The position numbers and the translations under genes were made by a program. From Micromonospora sonchi (lineage in GTDB: Bacteria > Actinomycetota > Actinomycetes > Mycobacteriales > Micromonosporaceae): 64,000 bases of DNA. The notes under the pieces are model-generated. The model made no database searches. It saw only the letters and a list, made by a program, of their open reading frames with translations, and had not been told where the DNA came from. Below, in pieces: positions 42,211 through 52,366 of this stretch. Positions within the stretch are counted from its first letter, which is position 1; every line of letters begins with the position of its first letter. Location: the NCBI RefSeq assembly GCF_014646235.1, contig NZ_BMNB01000014.1, forward strand, positions 62,001-126,000, read 5' to 3'.

Positions 42211-42407
42211 CGGCACCGCTCGTCACGCAGCAACTCCATCAGGGCGTCGGTGGACATGTGCTCGGTCTGCGTCACGCCGCCGCCAAGGCCACGCATATGC
42301 CGTACCAGCCGCTGCCCTCGACTCTCGTCGACGCGGCCAGGAACATCACCCTTGCCCTTGCTGCCGTCCTCCACGGCACCACCTCCTGCTCCTCGCTCGA
42401 TGCTCAT
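42204..42407 (-). CDS. Small hypothetical ORF, 67 aa (doubtful)
   Basis: A possible small gene downstream of the XRE/TPR regulator on the same strand. It would start at ATG 42407, right after an AGATCT hairpin, and its TAA stop is supplied by repeat copy A. The product is Gly-rich, then charged, and ends TDALMELLRDERCRC. There is no Shine-Dalgarno and codon bias is weaker than in neighbours. It could be a regulated peptide or noise. This stretch (42159-42461) otherwise holds only repeats. Confidence 0.25.
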   Translation of the reverse strand: MSIERGAGGGAVEDGSKGKGDVPGRVDESRGQRLVRHMRGLGGGVTQTEHMSTDALMELLRDERCRC

Positions 42408-42452
42408 AGATCTTGGGCACTTTCCGGTCAAAACGGTAAGGGTCCAGGATCT
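42408..42452. repeat. AGATCT-type hairpin repeat after the XRE gene
   Basis: AGATCTTGGGCACTT (42408-42422) and AAGGGTCCAGGATCT (42438-42452) are inverted with 12 of 15 matches. A third half-copy, AAGGGCCCAAGATCT, is at 44491-44505. It sits 9 bases beyond the XRE stop on the minus strand and may serve as that operon's terminator. The sequence family looks dispersed. Confidence 0.55.
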
Positions 42453-42461
42453 GTACGGCTG

Positions 42462-43655
42462 TCAGGTCGCGCCGAGGGTGGCGGCGAGGCGGGTCAGGGC
42501 GGCGGGGGCGGTGGTGGAGCCGGCCATGAGGGCGGCGACCAGGTCGCGGGCAGCGGGCCGGTCGTGCACCTCGCTGCGGGCGGTGCCTTCCGCCTCCAGC
42601 AGGGTCCGGCCCGCCCGGAACATCTCGCCGGTCGAGGCGTACACCCGGGCCACGTCGAGCAGGTACCCGGCACGGTGCTCGGGCGGCAACCACCGCCAGC
42701 TTTCGCCGGCCAGCAGCCGCTCGTGGCGTACCGTCGCCGTGGGCAGATCTCCACGGGCGGCCTCGACGAGCACGCGGACCGCCCGCACCGCCGCGGGGCC
42801 GAATCCCCCGCCGCCGTAGCTGCCGACCTCGGCGACCTCGGCGGCCTGGTCGACCAGCTTCCGGGCGCTGTCGTGGTCCGTCCGGTCGGCGGCGGCCAGG
42901 GCGGCCTGGAGCAGCAGCGTCCCGCGCAATGATCGGGCGCCGGCCCCGCGCGGGGCCGCCCCGTCCAGACCGACGACGGCGCCCGAGCCGGACAGCACGA
43001 GGCGGTGGGCGGCCACGACGGCGGCCCGCAGCGCGGCCCCGTTGCGGCCGCAGCACCGCAGGGCCTGACACAGCGGTACGGTGGCGACGGCGCTCACCTG
43101 CGGATCCTCCGTGGCCAGGGCGACGGCCATCCCCCGGTCGGCGGCCAACCACGCCAACTCCCCCTGGTCCACCTTGACCAGCGTCAGCGCGATGAGACCG
43201 TACACCGGCACCAGCAGCGCGTCGGTGGCCCGATTGGGTCGGGCCACCCGCACGGCGTCGAGCAGGCCGGGCAACAGGGCGAGCAGCACCGGGTACCGGG
43301 CGTGCCGGTAGCTCTGCTTCGCGTGCTCAAGGCTGGCCCGCAACTGCGCCAGGTCGGGCGGCCTGGGTGCGCCCTCGACGTGGTACCGCGCCAGGGCGGC
43401 CCGGATCCGCTCCACACCGGCGTCGGCGGGTGCCGGATGCGCGGGCCGCTCCGCCAGCAGGACCTGCACGTCGATCCGGAGCGCGTCGGCGATCTCCCGG
43501 AGGTTGGACACCCGTTCCAGCCGGCGTACCCCGCGCTCCACCTTGTCGACCCAGCTCTTGGACTTGCCGAGGCGGTCGGCGAACTGCTGCTGCGTCATGT
43601 TGCGCCGGACCCGCCACTGGGCGACCCGCCGGCCCACCGGCAACTCGTTCCTCAC
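42462..43655 (-). CDS. XRE family regulator with TPR-like sensor domain
   Basis: A 397-residue protein. The N-terminal helix-turn-helix (about residues 8-62) reads GRRVAQWRVRRNMTQQQFAD, LGKSKSWVDKVERGVRRLER. The rest is an all-helical repeat domain (LARYHVEGAPRPPDLAQL, YGLIALTLVKVDQGELAWLA, LLLQAALAAADRTDHDSARK, YLLDVARVYASTGEMFRAGR) resembling actinobacterial TPR sensors of the XRE group. GTG 43655 overlaps the stop of a small membrane-protein gene by 4 bases, so the two are coupled. A 48-bp inverted repeat lies upstream of the pair. The signal is unknown, possibly a peptide. Confidence 0.85.
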   Translation of the reverse strand: MRNELPVGRRVAQWRVRRNMTQQQFADRLGKSKSWVDKVERGVRRLERVSNLREIADALRIDVQVLLAERPAHPAPADAGVERIRAALARYHVEGAPRPPDLAQLRASLEHAKQSYRHARYPVLLALLPGLLDAVRVARPNRATDALLVPVYGLIALTLVKVDQGELAWLAADRGMAVALATEDPQVSAVATVPLCQALRCCGRNGAALRAAVVAAHRLVLSGSGAVVGLDGAAPRGAGARSLRGTLLLQAALAAADRTDHDSARKLVDQAAEVAEVGSYGGGGFGPAAVRAVRVLVEAARGDLPTATVRHERLLAGESWRWLPPEHRAGYLLDVARVYASTGEMFRAGRTLLEAEGTARSEVHDRPAARDLVAALMAGSTTAPAALTRLAATLGAT

Positions 43656-43849
43656 CGCACGATCCAGATCATGAGCAGAAGGAGTACGACCACCATCGCG
43701 CCGAGCCGGTAGGCGTACCGCCGCCGGGTGAGCGGCGCACGGGCGGGACGGGGCGGACAGGGCACCCGATCGCCGTCGGGGTGCCGGGGCCGCGCCCCCG
43801 GAACCGGGCTCGCCGACGGCAACGGCCCGTCGTGTGGACGTTCACGCAT
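43652..43849 (-). CDS. Small single-pass membrane protein, 65 aa
   Basis: The product has a Pro/Arg-rich hydrophilic N-terminus (about residues 1-45) and a single C-terminal membrane helix (MVVVLLLLMIWIV, residues 51-64). ATG 43849 has a strong AGGAGG Shine-Dalgarno 5 bases upstream. Its TGA overlaps the XRE GTG start (GTGA). The layout suggests a tail-anchored cytoplasmic protein that acts with the XRE/TPR regulator, for instance as membrane tether or signal-receiving partner. No family recognised; the partnership is inferred from coupling. Confidence 0.7.
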   Translation of the reverse strand: MRERPHDGPLPSASPVPGARPRHPDGDRVPCPPRPARAPLTRRRYAYRLGAMVVVLLLLMIWIVR

Positions 43850-43862
43850 CTGTTCCTCCTTC

Positions 43863-43910
43863 CTGTGGGTGCGTTTGTTGTCGCTGGAACGACAAGAAAC
43901 GCACCCACAG
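43863..43910. promoter_or_regulatory. 48-bp near-perfect palindrome upstream of the small membrane protein/XRE pair
   Basis: CTGTGGGTGCGTTT (43863-43876) and AAACGCACCCACAG (43897-43910) are perfect 14-bp arms. One G:G mismatch follows on each side, then TTGTCG/CGACAA (43878-43883, 43890-43895) and a 6-base loop. It ends 3 bases from the AGGAGG of the 43849 gene. It may be the operator of the XRE protein or an RNA hairpin in the 5' leader. Confidence 0.75.
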
Positions 43911-44007
43911 CGGGGTCAAGGAAGGTGCAAGTGAGGACGGGGCAGCCGGAGACCACCCCGCCCACTCGAAAGGCACTCCGCTGCTGACGAGAGGCCCAAG
44001 GCAAACC

Positions 44008-44028
44008 TAGCGTGCTGTGTATACACAG
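44008..44028 (+). promoter_or_regulatory. GntR gene promoter and palindromic operator
   Basis: TAGCGT (44008-44013) is a candidate -10. CTGTGTATACACAG (44015-44028) is a perfect 14-bp palindrome directly after it, covering the expected transcription start. This GT...TATA...AC form suits a GntR dimer and predicts autorepression of the gene at 44097. Confidence 0.6.
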
Positions 44029-44096
44029 TCAACACTGCACGCACAGGATGCAGGATCGGCGTGGCATGCTCGACGCGCTGACGAGAGGCCGTTGCC

Positions 44097-44324
44097 ATGC
44101 CCAGACAACCCGTATACGAGCAGATCATCGCCGATGTGATCGCGTCGATACAGTCCGGCGCGCTGCAACCTGGAGACAAGTTGCCGTCCATCGCGCAACT
44201 GTGCGAGCAGTACCGCGCCAGCCCCACGCCGATCCGGTTCGCGCTACGAATCCTCGACGAGCGAGGCTGGATCGAGGTCCACCAGGGCAAGGGGTCGTTC
44301 GTGGCGGACGAACCACCCGCCTGA
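44097..44324 (+). CDS. Mini GntR-type regulator (DNA-binding domain only)
   Basis: A 75-residue protein made only of a GntR winged helix-turn-helix: PVYEQIIADVIASIQSGAL, QPGDKLPSIAQLCEQYRAS, PTPIRFALRILDERGWIEVH, QGKGSFVAD. There is no effector domain, so it is either constitutive, controlled by level, or partnered. ATG 44097 has a GAGAGG Shine-Dalgarno. It is divergent from the XRE module, with its probable operator at 44015-44028. Such short GntR proteins are frequent in actinobacteria and often sit on integrative elements. Confidence 0.9.
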   Translation: MPRQPVYEQIIADVIASIQSGALQPGDKLPSIAQLCEQYRASPTPIRFALRILDERGWIEVHQGKGSFVADEPPA

Positions 44325-44371
44325 TCCCGCCCACTCGCCCGACCCACGCGCTCCTCGACCCGGCGGCGGTT

Positions 44372-44446
44372 GATCCACACAACTTCGGCGGAGTTGCGGT
44401 GTCAGCCCACCCGGGAAGCAGCAACTTCGGCGAAGTTGTGTGGATC
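44372..44446. repeat. 26-bp inverted repeat containing AACTTCGNCGAAGTT dyads
   Basis: The left arm (44372-44397) and right arm (44421-44446) are inverted copies matching at 24 of 26 positions, with a 23-base spacer. Each arm holds a smaller dyad: AACTTCGGCGAAGTT in the right arm is palindromic. The outer ends read GATCCACAC. It lies between the GntR and glgE genes. Confidence 0.75.
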
Positions 44447-44487
44447 ATCGCGCCGCCCGCGCGTGTGGATCATCGCGCCGCCCGGGC
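44438..44487 (+). repeat. Tandem 25-bp direct repeat upstream of glgE
   Basis: Two copies (44438-44462 and 44463-44487) start GTGTGGATCATCGCGCCGCC and differ at one position near the end. The first copy overlaps the right arm of the adjacent inverted repeat. They lie 70-120 bases before the glgE start. Confidence 0.75.
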
Positions 44488-44490
44488 GGT

Positions 44491-44505
44491 AAGGGCCCAA
44501 GATCT
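44491..44505 (+). repeat. AGATCT-type half repeat before glgE
   Basis: AAGGGCCCAAGATCT matches the 42408-42422 motif at 14 of 15 positions (other strand) and the 42438-42452 motif at 13 of 15. The two sites flank the regulator island on both sides. Confidence 0.5.
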
Positions 44506-44544
44506 CGTTTGGTGGTCGGACGAGCGGGAAGCGGGCTGTCGCAG

Positions 44545-44550
44545 TAGGTT
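44545..44550 (+). promoter_or_regulatory. -10 box of a leaderless promoter (glgE)
   Basis: TAGGTT fits TANNNT and ends 7 bases before GTG 44558. There is no Shine-Dalgarno before that codon. Confidence 0.45.
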
Positions 44551-44557
44551 GGACCGG

Positions 44558-46614
44558 GTGAGTGGACGGTTTCCGATCGAAGACGTCTCCCCCGTCGTCT
44601 CCTGCGGGCGTTATCCGGCCAGGGCGGTCGTCGGCGAGTTGGTGCCGGTGTCGGCACTGGCCTATCGCGAGGGGCACGACGCGCTCGGCTGCAACGTGGT
44701 GTGGCTCGGCCCGGACGGGCGGGCACGACCGTTCACCCGGATGCGGCCCGGCGAGCCCGGCCAGGACCGGTGGCACGTCACCATCGCACCCGACGCCGTC
44801 GGCGAGTGGCTCTTCGCGGTGGAGGCGTTCAGCGACCCCTATCTGACCTGGCACAACGCGATCACCAAGAAGATCGCCGCTGGCCAGGGCGCGGTGGAGC
44901 TGGCCAACGACCTGGCCGAGGGCGTACGCGTGCTGAGTGCCGCCGCCGAGCTGGTACCCAAAGCCGACCGGCCCCGACTCGACCAGGCGACACAAGCCCT
45001 GCGCGACGCCGACCGGTCGCTGTCGGAACGAACCGGCCCGGCGCTGGAGCTGGCCGACCTGCTCTGGGAGCACCCGGTGCGGGAGCTGGTCGCCACCGGC
45101 GAGGAGTACCGCATCTGGGTGGACCGGGAGCGCGCCCTCTTCTCCGCCTGGTACGAGTTCTTCCCCCGCTCCGAGGGCGCGGTCCTCGCCACGGACGGCG
45201 AACCGGCCCGCTCCGGCACCTTCGCCACCGCCACCCAGCGCCTGCCCGGGGTGGCGGCGATGGGCTTCGACGTGCTCTACCTGCCGCCGATCCACCCGAT
45301 CGGCCGGGTCAACCGCAAGGGCCCCAACAACAGCCTGGTCGCCGGGCCGGACGACGTGGGCTCGCCGTGGGCGATCGGCGCCGAGGAGGGCGGGCACGAC
45401 GCGATCCACCCCGACCTGGGTACGGCGGAGGACTTCCGCGGCTTCGTCGCCGCCGCCGCGCAGCAGGGCCTGGAGGTGGCGATGGACCTGGCGTTGCAGT
45501 GCGCGCCGGACCACCCCTGGGTGACCGAGCATCCGGAGTGGTTCACCACCCGGGCCGACGGCAGCATCGCGTACGCGGAGAACCCGCCCAAGAAGTACCA
45601 GGACATCTACCCGCTGAACTTCGACAACGACCCCGACGGCGTCCGGGCGGAGGTCCTGCGGGTGGTGCTGCACTGGGTCGGCGAGGGCGTGAAGATCTTC
45701 CGGGTGGACAACCCGCACACCAAGCCGGTCGACTTCTGGCACTGGCTGATCTGGGAGGTCAAGCGGGTCGACCCGGACGTGCTCTTCCTCGCCGAGGCGT
45801 TCACCCGGCCGGCGATGATGCACGGGCTGGCCAAGGTCGGCTTCACCCAGTCGTACACGTACTTCACCTGGCGGACCTCGCCCGCCGAGATGCGCGAGTA
45901 CTGCGCGGAGCTGGTGGCGGCGGCCGACTACATGCGGCCGAACTTCTGGCCCAACACGCCGGACATCCTGCACGAGACGTTGCAGCACGGCGGCCCGCCG
46001 ATGTTCAAGATCCGGGCGGTGCTGGCCGCGCTGCTCTCCCCCTCCTGGGGCATGTACGCCGGCTACGAACTGTTCGAGCACGTGGCCCGGCCGGGCGCGG
46101 AGGAGTACCTCGACAACGAGAAGTACCAGCTGCGGCCCCGGGACTGGGCCGACGCGGAGGCGCAGGGGCGGTCCCTCGCCCCCTTCATCGCCACCCTCAA
46201 CCGGGTCCGCCGGGACAACCCGGCCCTGCACCGGCTACGCAACCTGGTCTTCCACGACATCGACAACCCGGCGCTGCTCTGCTGGTCCAAGCGGGACCCG
46301 ACCACCGGCAACACGGTGCTGGTGGTCTGCTCGTTCGACTCGCACACCGTGCAGTGGGGCAACACCACGCTGGACATGCCGGCGCTGGGGCTGGACTGGC
46401 ACGACCGGTTCACCGTGCACGACGAGCTGACCGGGGCGAGCTACGACTGGGGGCAGCGCAACACGGTACGCCTCGACCCGTACCTGCAACCCGCCCACGT
46501 CTTCACCCTGCGCCGCCCCGGTGTTCCCGAGCCGGACGCCCGCGCCACGACGCCGCCGGTCAGCACCGCCGGGCCCCAGGGCGGCACCGCCTCCGCGACG
46601 AAGGACGATGCCCG

Positions 46615-46627
<13 letters not shown>
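44558..46627 (+). CDS. glgE: Alpha-1,4-glucan:maltose-1-phosphate maltosyltransferase
   Basis: A 689-residue GH13 subfamily 3 enzyme, close to the length of known GlgE. The N-terminal beta domain begins GRFPIEDVSPVVSCGRYPA. Typical GlgE blocks are LPPIHPIGRVNRKGPNNSL, DLALQCAPDHPWVTEHPEWF, KIFRVDNPHTKPVDFWHWL (nucleophile Asp, near residue 384) and LFLAEAFTRPAMMHGLAKVG (acid/base Glu). It transfers maltosyl units from maltose-1-phosphate to growing glucan. GTG 44558 is chosen from the TAGGTT box 7 bases before it; earlier in-frame codons run through repeats. It overlaps glgB by 13 bases. Confidence 0.96.
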
Positions 46628-48717
<2,090 letters not shown>

Positions 48718-48770
48718 AAGGAGGGGCCCCTTATTAACGCCTCGGGTAGAGGAAGGGCCCCTTATTAACA
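48718..48770 (+). repeat. GGGGCCCC double repeat, copy B
   Basis: Cores GGGGCCCC (48723-48730) and GGGCCCC (48755-48761), each followed by TTATTAAC, with the CTCGGGTAGAG linker. It begins right after the glgB stop codon, just as copy A begins at the glgA/glgM stop. The position fits a transcription end. Confidence 0.8.
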
Positions 48771-48854
48771 CCGCCATCAACACCGCCGGATGAACCGCCC
48801 GGGCCCGTGCGCCGTACCACCGCGAACAGGTGGACGCGACGAGGCGGAGGTTCG

Positions 48855-49385
48855 ATGGCGAACAGCAGGCGTACGACCGGGAGGGGCGGGACCTCACCGC
48901 GGCAGCGGAAGATCGCCGGGGTCGCGGCGATCGGGGTGACTCTGGGAGTGGCCTTCGCCGTGGCGACCGGCACGAGCCAGGCGGGCGAGAGCTGCGAGGG
49001 TCTCGACACCGCCGTGGGTAACAACCTGGCGTTCATCGCCGACCAGTTGGTGTTCCCTGACGCGCTCTCCGAGGCCCGGATCGCCAACCGGCAGGCCGTG
49101 ATCGATCAGCTCGAACAGCGCCGCGCGGCAGCCGGCTGCACCGGCGAGGTGGAGGTGCCGGACGCGGACCCGAACGCGGCGCTCAACGGTGGCGCGGCGG
49201 AGGACTGCGACGGCTTGGACGGTGCGGTCCGCAACAACCTCGCCTTCATCGCGGGGCAGCGGCAGAACCCGGACGCGCTGTCGGAGGCGCGGATCGCCAA
49301 CCGCCAGGCCGTCATCGACCTGCTCGAAGAGCGGCGTACCCTGGCCGGCTGCACCGGCGAGGTCGAGCTGACGCCGGGCAGCTGA
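48855..49385 (+). CDS. Secreted or membrane-anchored protein with two duplicated Cys-bracketed domains
   Basis: A 176-residue protein with GGCGGAGG just before ATG 48855. A basic N-terminus (SRRTTGRGGTSPRQRK) precedes a hydrophobic segment at about residues 21-38, which is either a signal peptide or an anchor. Then come two near-copies of one domain (residues 46-100 and 117-171): each has a Cys pair 48 residues apart (Cys47/Cys95, Cys118/Cys166), N-N-L-A-F-I-A, ALSEARIANRQAVID and GCTGEVE. The linker is Asp/Pro/Gly-rich. No family recognised. A paired disulfide in each helical domain is likely outside the cell. Confidence 0.8.
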   Translation: MANSRRTTGRGGTSPRQRKIAGVAAIGVTLGVAFAVATGTSQAGESCEGLDTAVGNNLAFIADQLVFPDALSEARIANRQAVIDQLEQRRAAAGCTGEVEVPDADPNAALNGGAAEDCDGLDGAVRNNLAFIAGQRQNPDALSEARIANRQAVIDLLEERRTLAGCTGEVELTPGS

Positions 49386-49515
49386 CCCGACGCCCACGTG
49401 ACCGACGGCTGACGCCGACGAGCGCGGGCAGGCAGGGCCGGACGCAAGGCCCCGCCCGCCCCGCACCGCAAGACCCGTCGCACCGCAAGACCCGCCCCGC
49501 ATCTGGGGGGGCGGC

Positions 49516-50556
49516 TCAGACCAGGTCGGCGCCGCGCAGCAGGGTCCAGAGGCCGGCGCCGTCGGGGGCGGAGAGCCACTTCTGCCCCACCGGCCCCTCG
49601 GTGGGGCGGTCGTGCGGAAGGGGCAGGCTACCGGCGAGCACCGCCTGGGTGGGCGAGAGGCGACGGATCGCCACGCCGGCCACGTTGTCCGGATGGGCGG
49701 CGGCGAACTCCCGGTAGATCTCCGGGTCGTGCTGGCCGTCGTCGCCGACGAGCAGCCAGCGTACGTCGGGGAACTCCTTGGCCAGCCGGGCCAGGGTGGC
49801 CCGCTTGTGCTCCCGCCCGCTACGGAACCAGCGGTCCTGAGTGGGCCCCCAGTCGGTCAGCAGCAGCGGCCCGGCCGGATAGAGGTGCCGGGACAGAAAC
49901 CGGGTCAGCGTCGGAGCCACGTTCCACGCGCCGGTGGACAGGTAGAACACCGGGGCGCCGGGGTGGGCGGTCACCAGCCGCTCGTACAGCACCGCCATGC
50001 CGGGCACCGCCGCCCGGGCGTGCTCGTCCAGGACGAAGGTGTTCCACGCGGCGAGCAGCGGACGGGGCAGCGCGGTCACCATCACCGTGTCGTCGATGTC
50101 GGAGAGGACGCCGAAGCGGACCTGCGGGTCCAGAATGCGTACGGGCGCGTCGACCGGCTCGGCGTCCGGCATGCTGAGCCGCACCGAACCCCAACCGGGC
50201 GGCAGGTCCGCCTCCACCACCGTGTCGATGAAGCCGCTGCGGTCCGCCCGCGCCTCGTGAAGCACTCCGCCGGTCTCGATGGTCACGGTGACGTGCTTGG
50301 CCGGCAGGGTGGCGAAGCTGCGCCAGCCCCGTACCTTCTCCAGCCGGCCCCGCTGGCGGGTGTCCGGCCGTCCCAGCAGCACCCGGCACATCACCCGTAG
50401 CCAACCCGGCGCACCATAGCCGGTGTACGCGATGATGTTGATCCGCCAGCCGGTCCGCCGTAGCCGGCGTTCCACCAGTGCGTGTACGGCGTCCTCGATC
50501 CGCGCGGCCCGGTGCAGGTTCGGTACGGCCAGTTGGCCTGCGGGAGTGGGTGGCAC
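49516..50556 (-). CDS. App1-like phosphatidate phosphatase (DUF2183 family)
   Basis: A 346-residue HAD-like protein. The DUF2183 motif DxDxT is visible as FGVLSDIDDTVMVTALPRPL, followed by NTFVLDEHARAAVPGMAVLY, FYLSTGAWNVAPTLTRFL, LLLTDWGPTQDRWFRSG and LLVGDDGQHDPEIYREFA. These are the catalytic and metal segments of yeast App1 phosphatidate phosphatase. The N-terminal 120 residues form a beta-rich region. GTG 50556 is a reasonable start; ATG 50631 is an alternative. Role: lipid phosphate hydrolysis or a related phosphatase activity. Stop 49516 is convergent with the secreted-protein gene. Confidence 0.82.
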   Translation of the reverse strand: MPPTPAGQLAVPNLHRAARIEDAVHALVERRLRRTGWRINIIAYTGYGAPGWLRVMCRVLLGRPDTRQRGRLEKVRGWRSFATLPAKHVTVTIETGGVLHEARADRSGFIDTVVEADLPPGWGSVRLSMPDAEPVDAPVRILDPQVRFGVLSDIDDTVMVTALPRPLLAAWNTFVLDEHARAAVPGMAVLYERLVTAHPGAPVFYLSTGAWNVAPTLTRFLSRHLYPAGPLLLTDWGPTQDRWFRSGREHKRATLARLAKEFPDVRWLLVGDDGQHDPEIYREFAAAHPDNVAGVAIRRLSPTQAVLAGSLPLPHDRPTEGPVGQKWLSAPDGAGLWTLLRGADLV

Positions 50557-50652
50557 GTTGCAACCCTGCCACACCCCGGCGACCCCGGCCACGCGAGCGT
50601 ACCGCCCGGCTCGGGCGCCGTTTCGCCGCATCCGCGATCCCGGTACGCCGGT

Positions 50653-50709
50653 TGTTAAGAAGGGGCCCTTCCTATACACGAGGCGTTAACAGGGGGCCCT
50701 TCCTTACAC
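50653..50709 (-). repeat. GGGGCCCC double repeat, copy C (inverted orientation)
   Basis: Cores GGGGCCC (50662-50668) and GGGGGCCC (50692-50699), with GTTAAGA and GCGTTAACA tails on the other side. It is the reverse complement of the copy A/B layout. It lies between the divergent App1-like gene and the next membrane protein gene, ending 2 bases before the latter's Shine-Dalgarno, so it is not only at gene ends. Confidence 0.8.
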
Positions 50710-50722
50710 AGAGGGGGTTTTG

Positions 50723-52303
50723 GTGCGAGGGCTGGACCGGGCGGCGTTCGTCGCGCTGTTGCTCGGGCTGGCCGGGATCGGTTACCGGCTGTTCCTCGTG
50801 CTGGACACCGTGCCGGTCGCCAACAGCGACGAGGCGACCTTCGGTCTGGCCGCGCTGCACATCGCGCAGGGTCGGGAGCACCCGATCTTCCTCTACGGCC
50901 AGCACTACATGGGCACGCTCCAGTCGTACCTGGCCGCGCCGCTGATCGCGGTGACCGGCCCGAGTTGGCCGGTGCTACGGCTGCCGGTGCTCGCGCTCTA
51001 CGCGCTGTTCCTCTGGCTGATCCACCGGTTGACCCGGCGGATCGGCTCGCCATGGTTCGCCACGCTGGTCGTCGGGCTGCTGGCGCTGGGCTCCGAGCGG
51101 GTCGTCCGCGACCAGGTGACCACCGTCGGCGGCCGGCCGGAGGTCAAGGTCGCGGTGCTGGTGATGCTGCTGATCGTGCTGGGGCTGGCCCAGCGGACCG
51201 TCCGACGCCGGTGGCTGGCCGTCGGCGGCTTCGGGTTGCTCGCCGGCCTCGCCCTCTGGTCGGACTGGCTGATCGTGCCGTACCTGGCCACGGCCGGGCT
51301 GGCGCTGGTCTGGGCGATGCGCCGGGAGCTGATCGGCGGCGCCGGGCTGCTGCTGGTCGCCGGTTTCACCGTCGGCGTCGCCCCGATGATCCGCGACAAT
51401 CTCGTCGCCGGGCCCGGGCAGGACTCCCTGTCCGTGCTGCGCTCCATCAGCGGCGGCACGGCGGCCGCCGCGTCCTGGCCGCGGCGGTTGGACGGCGGGC
51501 TGCTGGAGGGCGTACCGCTGGCCACCGGGCTCTGCCCGCTCACCGGCTGCGCCCGCTGGCAGGCGTGGTTCGGCCTGCTCTACCCGGTGCTGCTGGTCGT
51601 CGCGGCGGTGGTCGCGGTGGTCGCGTACCGGCGGGCCGGCGGGCGAGGTGAGCGGGTCGCGCCGGTGGTGCAGCTCGCGCTGGTCGCCGGTGCGGCGTTG
51701 ACCCTGCTGTCGTACGTGCGCAGCCCGCTCGCCGCGACCGATCCGCTGGGCAACGCCCGCTACCTGTCGGTGCTGCAACTGTCGCTGCCGGCGGTGCTGT
51801 GGCCGCTGTGGCTGGCCGTGGTGGCCGGTTGGCGGAGAACGGCCCGTGCGGCGACCCGGTTGGTCGGCGCGTTGTCGGCCGCCGTGCTGGCCGCCCTGGC
51901 GGCGACCTCACTGGTGGTGACGGTGCTCTTCGCCACCGTCGGCGCGGCTCCGGGCCGACGGGAGGAGCGGCAGGCGCGGGCAATGGCCGCGATGGTGCGC
52001 GCCGCCGGACTGCGCGAGGTGTACGGGGAGTACTGGACCTGCAACCGGCTCGTCTTCGACACGGCCGAGGAGGTGGTCTGCGGGGTCCTCGACGAGAACC
52101 TGCGGCCCGGCCTGAACCGTTATTCCGCCTACTGGTCCCGGCTGGCTGCCGCCGCGCGACCCGGGTACGTGCTGGTGGTTGGCACACCGGCCGACCGGCG
52201 GCTGCGGGAACTGCTCGGCGACCGGGCCGACGAGGCGCTGCTCGCCGACGTCGGCGGGTATCGCGTGTACCACCCGGCGACGCCCGTGCGGCCGTGGCGG
52301 TAG
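50723..52303 (+). CDS. Polytopic membrane protein, GT39/ArnT-like
   Basis: A 526-residue protein with about 11 hydrophobic helices. The first loop has NSDEATFGLAALHIAQGREH and FLYGQHYMGTLQSYLAAPL, which look like the Asp/Glu motif of GT39/ArnT-type polyprenyl-phosphate glycosyltransferases. The C-terminal 110 residues form a soluble, probably extracytoplasmic domain (YWTCNRLVFDTAEEVVCGVL) with two Cys. GTG 50723 has GAGGGGG 5 bases upstream. It is likely a membrane glycosyltransferase of GT-C fold, but the donor and acceptor are unknown. Confidence 0.75.
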   Translation: MRGLDRAAFVALLLGLAGIGYRLFLVLDTVPVANSDEATFGLAALHIAQGREHPIFLYGQHYMGTLQSYLAAPLIAVTGPSWPVLRLPVLALYALFLWLIHRLTRRIGSPWFATLVVGLLALGSERVVRDQVTTVGGRPEVKVAVLVMLLIVLGLAQRTVRRRWLAVGGFGLLAGLALWSDWLIVPYLATAGLALVWAMRRELIGGAGLLLVAGFTVGVAPMIRDNLVAGPGQDSLSVLRSISGGTAAAASWPRRLDGGLLEGVPLATGLCPLTGCARWQAWFGLLYPVLLVVAAVVAVVAYRRAGGRGERVAPVVQLALVAGAALTLLSYVRSPLAATDPLGNARYLSVLQLSLPAVLWPLWLAVVAGWRRTARAATRLVGALSAAVLAALAATSLVVTVLFATVGAAPGRREERQARAMAAMVRAAGLREVYGEYWTCNRLVFDTAEEVVCGVLDENLRPGLNRYSAYWSRLAAAARPGYVLVVGTPADRRLRELLGDRADEALLADVGGYRVYHPATPVRPWR

Positions 52304-52366
52304 GGCGGTGGCCGTACGCTGGCCGGGCCCGGCGCGTGGTGCGGACCGGGACGTCGAGGAGTCACC

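Noticed and set aside
42250..42932. Plus-strand open frames across the XRE gene and the gap before it
   Set aside because: They are mirror images of the XRE coding strand or proline/serine runs without start signals.
44012..44557. A longer GlgE start upstream, through the GntR gene
   Set aside because: The frame runs through GntR coding sequence and repeats; the leaderless GTG 44558 gives the expected GlgE N-terminus.
49462..49494. Two copies of CGCACCGCAAGACCCG as a repeat element or CRISPR
   Set aside because: Only two 16-bp copies 17 bases apart in low-complexity sequence; no array and no cas genes.
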